Assembly (NCBI RefSeq): GCF_004027225.2
Contig: NC_044277.2
Span: forward strand, 28,410,995-28,474,994
Reading direction: 5' to 3'
Source of the DNA: Strigops habroptila
Taxonomy: Eukaryota > Chordata > Aves > Psittaciformes > Psittacidae
DNA: 64,000 nucleotides
Below are positions 58,357 to 64,000 of this stretch, piece by piece (the stretch's first letter is position 1; the number at the start of each line of letters is the position of its first letter). The notes under the pieces are model-generated. The model was not told the origin of the DNA. It ran no database searches and saw only the letters and a list, made by a program, of their open reading frames with translations. The translations under genes and the position numbers were made by a program.

Positions 58357-58817
58357 TAGAATCATAGAATCATAGAATGGTTTGGTTTGGAAAGGACCTT
58401 AAGATTATCTAGTTCCAAACCCCCTGCCATGCACAGGGATGCCTCACCCTAGACCATGTCACTCAAGGCCCTGTCCAACCTGGCCTTGCACGCTGCCAGG
58501 GATGGAGCATTCACCACTTCCTTTGGCAACATGTTCCAGTGCCTCAGCACCCTCACAGTAAAGAACTTCTTTCTCATATCTATCCTGAACTTCCCCTGTT
58601 GAAGCCGGAACCTGTTACTCCTTCTCCTATCTCTGCAGTCCCTGAAGAAGAGTCCTTCTCCAGCATCCTTGTAGGCCCCCTTCAGATACTGGAAGGCTGC
58701 TTGCTATGAGGTCTCCGTGCAGCCTTCTCTTCTCCAGGCTGAACAGCCCCGACTTTCTCAGCCTGTCTTCACATGGGGTGTGCTTGAGCCCCCTTATCAT
58801 TCTCTTGGCCCTCCCAT
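58357..58817 (-). mobile_element. CR1 LINE fragment, 5'-truncated
   Basis: It begins AGAATCATAGAATCATAGAA (reverse of the CR1 octamer tail) and continues with GGACCTTAAGATTATCTAGTTCC. It goes back into the C-terminal ORF2 region, ending near CTTATCATTCTCTTGGCCCTCC. Small indels (TTGCTATGAGGTCTCC) break the frame. It resembles 23788-24280 in inverse orientation but is more diverged. Confidence 0.93.
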
Positions 58818-61800
58818 ATACACGGAAAAGTGAACACAGTACATAACTGCAAAAAATTTAGGACCCACTTCTCTTATCAAGCATTTATGAAAGGTATTTA
58901 AAGTAAATATTTACTGTCTAGCACACTGTGTGTCTATAGCTTAATACTCTGTAAGGCTTCTGCTCGCTGGATTCAAGCACATCTACATATTCAAATATTT
59001 GCTCTTTTTAAAGGTATTATGTATGGAGTCTGACATTTTGCAGAGGCCTAATTTTTCAAGTACTCTAAAATAGTGACTACTGAACAAGTACTGAACAAGC
59101 TTGCAGTCAGTTCATTTTGACCTACAGCATGCTTACAAATTAACCAAAGGGAAAGTGGCAGCAAGGCTAAGGGGATTAATTGATTGCAGTGTCATGGTGA
59201 GCAGGTTAGCTCACACTGCAATGGTTTTAGTCTGTCATTGTAAATACTAAAGGAGATGATAGAAACAAACAAGTAAAGATCAAAGCCAGTCTGTTCTAGA
59301 ATTCTGCCTCAATACTATCTTTTAAAAAAAAAGAAACGATGATCTTAAGCAAAATATGATTTTCTTTTAGTTTTTATTTTTTTCATCTTATCTTCCTACT
59401 GAGGACAGAAAATTCTTCTCTTTGTGGTTCAAGATACGGTTATTCTTTCTCTCTGGGACACAAAAGAGGTCAGATGATCTCACGATTCCCAAAGTAATAA
59501 CAAAAGCTGCTACTAGACACCCACGTGATTTCACAGATAATCCTTAGACTCTATTGAAATCAGGTTATATATAAATAAAGAAATACAGATTTTATTAGGT
59601 TTTTTCCCCATATTATAAGCTCATTATGAACACACTAACCAATAATAGATTTTGAAGTTACCAGATTTTAGCAGATTTTTTTTCTGAGCATGAGGATGGA
59701 GACAGAGCAAAAGGAAAACAACAAACTACTGAAGCCAATGAGAAGAGAGTTAAAAATCATGTAAAGGTCAACCCCTACAAATAACTCTGGTAACCAGTGT
59801 TATTTGTTGCAGTTGTAGCACATTGAAGATGAGGTACAATATCAAAGAAATATAAGAAAACCAAAGAAATATAAGTAATGTTCCAGGTAGTGTAGGTGGA
59901 CAAGTTGAGAAATAACTCTTCAAAAACTTTATATTTAGCTAGTATCTACATTTTACTTAGCATTGGTTGATTACCCAGAGACCAAATTCCTACTCTACTG
60001 TCTTTTAAACCTCATGTTTGCAGTTGTACTACAATAATGGATTAAGCCTAGTGTCAGAGAGACAGCCAAACTCATTCTTTACAATCACAATTAGCATACA
60101 TTCGTACTATAATACTATAATATAAATGGTAAATTATGCATCACTATTATAACTGTATTATAATGGCATCAGAATTATATAATTAATAATTAATAGCTTC
60201 TTATATATTTAATAAAAGGCAGATTTTCACCCATTAAGCGAATATGAAGTGTTGATTTGTGGATGAAAAGGTGCAAATCCCCTTGCTAAAGCCCAGAAGG
60301 TAGCACATACTCTATTTTTCATTCCTTTCAAGCATCAAACCCTCTTATGTACCACTTTATCTATGGCAGTTAAGAGATACTATCTACATCAGTTTTTCTT
60401 ATTACCCATAACTTTCTGAATTAAATAGTTGAAAATATAAGCACATTTCCTTGACAGCTTTTCTTAGGAGCCATCCTGCTAAGTGAGCTTCTACAATATT
60501 GTATTTTTTTTTCATAGGCACATAAAGAAAACCTCCCATAAATTAGGAACATTGTAGTAGCAATGGGTTCCATACTGCAAGATCATGACAGTTCTGAAAC
60601 ATAACTTTCTGAAATACAATGCATCTTTTAAATCATACAGTTTCTGTCTTACATCAGTTTCTGTTACAAATCACCTTTTCTAAAAGAAATATCTCTGCAG
60701 ATAGGATTTAACTGAGCTGTTTTGCTAACTACTTTTATTATGTCCCCTTTTATCTACTTGAAGTCAGAAATTAAAAGTAATTTAAGTCAAATTCTTGTAA
60801 ATCAAGGAAATGTATCTTCTCAATTACATCATTTTATACAAGAATTAACAATTTTTTCACACCAGCTGCAATCCTCAGTGTGATTTCTATAATACAGGCT
60901 TATTTCAGTTGCCTAAGCATAGGCGCCTAGTTCTGCTTGAGGCACTCCATGGTGCACAGGGCCAGCAAATGCAACATAGAACCTACAAAATATCTTTGCC
61001 TGCTTAGAACAACATAGCAGCTAGAGGCCAGACAGGATGATCTAGAACATAAGAAAAGGTATTAGGTGCCTCTATTTTGGGAAATAATTAATCTGGGGAT
61101 GGTCTACCTGTGCACTGAGTAAGCTTCAGAAACCAACACCCAATATGCAAACTTGAGAGTTGCTATGTAAGAAGGTATAGTACACCACATTTTTTGTTCT
61201 AAGTAATAGAACAAAATTAATTTTAACTTCAATAAGTAAGTGGGGTTTGCTTTACAATAATTCTGGAGTTAGGGTGCCATATGAATTTGATATTGTTTCA
61301 TGCTCTTATAACATTATCTCCTTTTATTATGAAGTTCTGAAGCTTCATCATTCTTCTGCTATAAGATCTAAATATACTAAATAAAACTACACTAGAAACA
61401 CTAAATATTCTGAAAATGTAAATATGTGTTACTTTGGAGGAATTACTTTTGTGTAAGAAAACAGAAACCAGATTCATTTCAGTCATATGTTTAAGTATCA
61501 AGATGATTCTCACTCATTTTCAGACTATTCCTCTCTGGAATTCATTTTGGCATGAAAGAAAGTCAACATGGATATGCATCTAAAGTCATTATTGTATAGA
61601 AATACCCCAAGGTGTGAAAATGTGTGCTGATAAAAGCAGAATCTGTAGAAACACAGGTCACTGTAATGGACTTACAGTTTTTACTACAGTTTTTAAACTT
61701 TGCTAGGCAATCAAAATAAAACTGACAGCAGTCATCTGAGTAACACCAATTTACCAGTTAGGATGACAGATAAATATCTGGTCACCTTTAGGTCTAATAA

Positions 61801-64000
61801 GTAAATTTTTTGTAGGTCATCAATCTCTGAGAGAAATGTTGGAGTTTTTCCATAAACTATTGCCTGGAGGGGAATTCCATATACACAATATAGCTTATTA
61901 TTTATTATTCTTATTATTTATTGTTCTTTGATGCTCTTATCTAAAGAAATAAATATACATAAGTGCAGAAATTATTAATCTCCTTTGGATAACAGATACT
62001 GATTTTTCTTAGAAAAAATATATTAGCTACTGAATCTTTTTGGAAAAAAAACAAAAATCAAAACCAAAACCAAACCAAACCAACCAACCAACCAAACAAA
62101 CAAACAACCCCAAACAAACAAACAAAAAAACCCCCAAAAAACCAAAAACCCACCAAAAAAATCCGCACCTAGAAATCTATTCTGCTTTATTTAGGTCAAT
62201 TGAGTACTACAGGAAGTCTGGGTTACCCCAAAAAGCCCATTCCAGACTAAGGTGGTATTTTAAATCAAATGACCCAAAGTAAATTATTTACCCCGTTAAT
62301 TTGTCTATTTATAGGCAGAAGGATCTAAGTTATTCATATTTACAAGCTAAAGAGAAAGAAAAAGAAAACCTGTCATGCTGCTTGTGTACTTGGAGTTTGA
62401 TTTTCCTCCTCAAGAATCAGACTCAAAGAGTAGTCATTAAGCCATCTGAATCATCTGGATTCAGAACAACTCAAATTTATAACAAAATTACCGCTGTGTA
62501 AGAAGTAGCTGCACTTTAACCGAGCTGTGATAATTACCATCTTGTATACTGCTATGTCCAGACTTCTGGTGATTAGAAAAGTTAGCAGAATTACTGTTGC
62601 TTTTACAGTTGCCCAGACTCACCAAGTGCACACAGGCAATCACTGCAGTCAGTTGCCATACGGTGAACTGCTAAACTACCAAAATCCAGCAAGTAGACAG
62701 AGCTTTAATGCAACTAGATTCCATGGGCTGTTAGGAAATAAACATACATAGTTTTGATCATCTCTGTAAGACTGATATCCAGAAAAATCTAATTGAGAAT
62801 ATGCTTTGTCTACAAGGTCAAACCACTTATTTAGACAAAAGATGAAGTATAGCATAATGATACTCTGGGACAATAAAAGCAGTAAAGCATAAAAAATGCT
62901 TTAAAAAGTATCAAGGAGGAAAGAAAGCAGAATAGTATTTTTGTTGCAATTCCTTTGTGGAATATTTATGTCGTGATGACCCTACTCAGAATAAAAAAAA
63001 ATACAAGTGACAAGGAAAAATATTTTCTTGCATTTCAGATATGCTAAGAAAACAATAACAGACTGCTTTTATTAAACCAGGACATTCTATCCAGATTTAT
63101 ATTTTAGTGAACAATATGAAAATGCATTCAATCCCTTGCCTAGGTGTAGAATATACGGAGATTCTCTTAAAACTTTTGGTGTTTCATTTATAAAGAAAAA
63201 ATAAGCTCACACACAGAATTTTTCATCTGTTGTATCTGGGGAAGCATTGGGAGGCCTCCAGAAAGGCTGATATCAAGCTCCCAAACTTTAATTCACCAGT
63301 GTTGATAGAAGAAAAAGAATGCTTATTTAGATTCAAAAAGTGTACTACAAAGAACACCACCCATTGATATAGCTTTTCATGAAGAAAACCTTGACAAACT
63401 AAAATAAATATAAAGAATAAGAAGGCTTTGAGAAGCTATGAAATAAGGTAAGTTTGAATGTCACAGGAACACAAACATGTTCTTATATTATTACTAACAG
63501 GAAAAATATAAAGTAACCAGGCACTATGAAAAGGATAAATATTCTTGATCTACATACAGTAAATATTTTTTTTTCTGCAGCCAATACCATGGTATGTACA
63601 AAATATATTAATGGGTTTATGATAACTCTGTGACCTTCACTTTCTGAGTAATTTCCCAGTGTTTTCCAGTTATTTCATTTTCTGTTAGCATAACAATATG
63701 ACTAATGCTAAATCAAATGTATGTTCTTGGCAATGACAATATTTGTTAGATTACTATTCATTTTACTATCTTGTCTCTGAAAGTTAACTTACATGAGTTC
63801 TTACAATACTTTATTCTATGTAACAGTTATTTCTATTAAATATTTCAAAGAAATCAATAACAGCTCTGTATTTGCTTTAGTCTTAGGTTTTGAAGAGGGG
63901 AAAGGAATCAAAGTAATCCAAACTGTTATCCCTTCTCATGTAGCTTGTCATGTAAAGAAGGCCCATTTCTAAGATGGTAGTATTGTAGGCCTGAGGAAAA
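58818..64000. other. AT-rich non-coding stretch
   Basis: No gene, RNA or transposon recognised apart from the CAAA/CCAA-rich simple repeat at 62042-62162. Several TATAAT-rich patches (for example 60105-60200) are compositional. Confidence 0.5.
62042..62162 (+). repeat. CAAA/CCAA-rich low-complexity repeat
   Basis: The plus strand contains almost only A and C for about 120 bp, in irregular CAAA, CCAAA and CCAA units. The apparent Lys/Pro/Thr-rich frame here is an artefact of composition. Confidence 0.9.

Noticed and set aside
62040..62282. Lys/Pro/Thr/Asn-rich 80-codon frame
   Set aside because: Produced by the CAAA/CCAA simple repeat.

Overview
The window is intergenic or intronic DNA from a bird. 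It is AT-rich and carries many CR1 LINE copies whose 3' ends finish in the avian-type octamer repeat (ATTCTATG)n. It also carries endogenous retrovirus (ERV) and LTR insertions. I found no host protein-coding exon, tRNA, rRNA or CRISPR array. The only long coding remnants belong to transposable elements. The species cannot be named from this sequence.

Layout. Positions 1-24490 are mostly unique AT-rich sequence with CR1 fragments at 924-1887 (+), 6262-7336 (+, large internal deletion), 8192-8842 (-), 20231-20275 (-, tail only) and 23788-24280 (+). A solo LTR of about 1.1 kb lies at 3758-4882 (-), with about 48-bp tandem repeats in its presumed U3. At 24491-28994 a 5'-truncated CR1 (+) is split by an ERV-derived insertion (24855-27263) flanked by a perfect 5-bp target duplication, CGTGG. 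That insertion is abnormal: its two LTRs are inverted, so both outer ends are U3 ends. Positions 29000-41396 hold CR1 tails and relics (29136, 33287, 36303, 40839), a GGAC/GGAA microsatellite and an (AAAAT)n repeat. Positions 41397-45675 (-) hold a nearly full-length but dead CR1 with recognisable ORF1 (coiled coil plus esterase-like domain), endonuclease and reverse transcriptase, and a GC-rich 5' end.

Positions 46662-51832 (+) are an internally deleted provirus of the same ERV family. Its parts are two nearly identical LTRs, a tRNA-Lys-type primer-binding site, and an intact 438-codon ORF in the gag position encoding a predicted multipass membrane protein with a Thr/Ala/Pro repeat tail. These are followed by a pol remnant (end of RT, RNase H, integrase) split by one frameshift, and there is no env. 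Positions 51833-64000 are AT-rich unique DNA with a diverged LTR fragment of the same or a related family (55905-56130, -) and a CR1 fragment (58357-58817, -).

The most interesting items are the inverted-LTR insertion with an intact target duplication, the unusual membrane/mucin-like ORF shared by both ERV copies, a premature stop shared by two CR1 copies, and the U3 enhancer-like repeats of the solo LTR. Family assignments rest on motif reading and on comparing copies within the window; no database search was possible.
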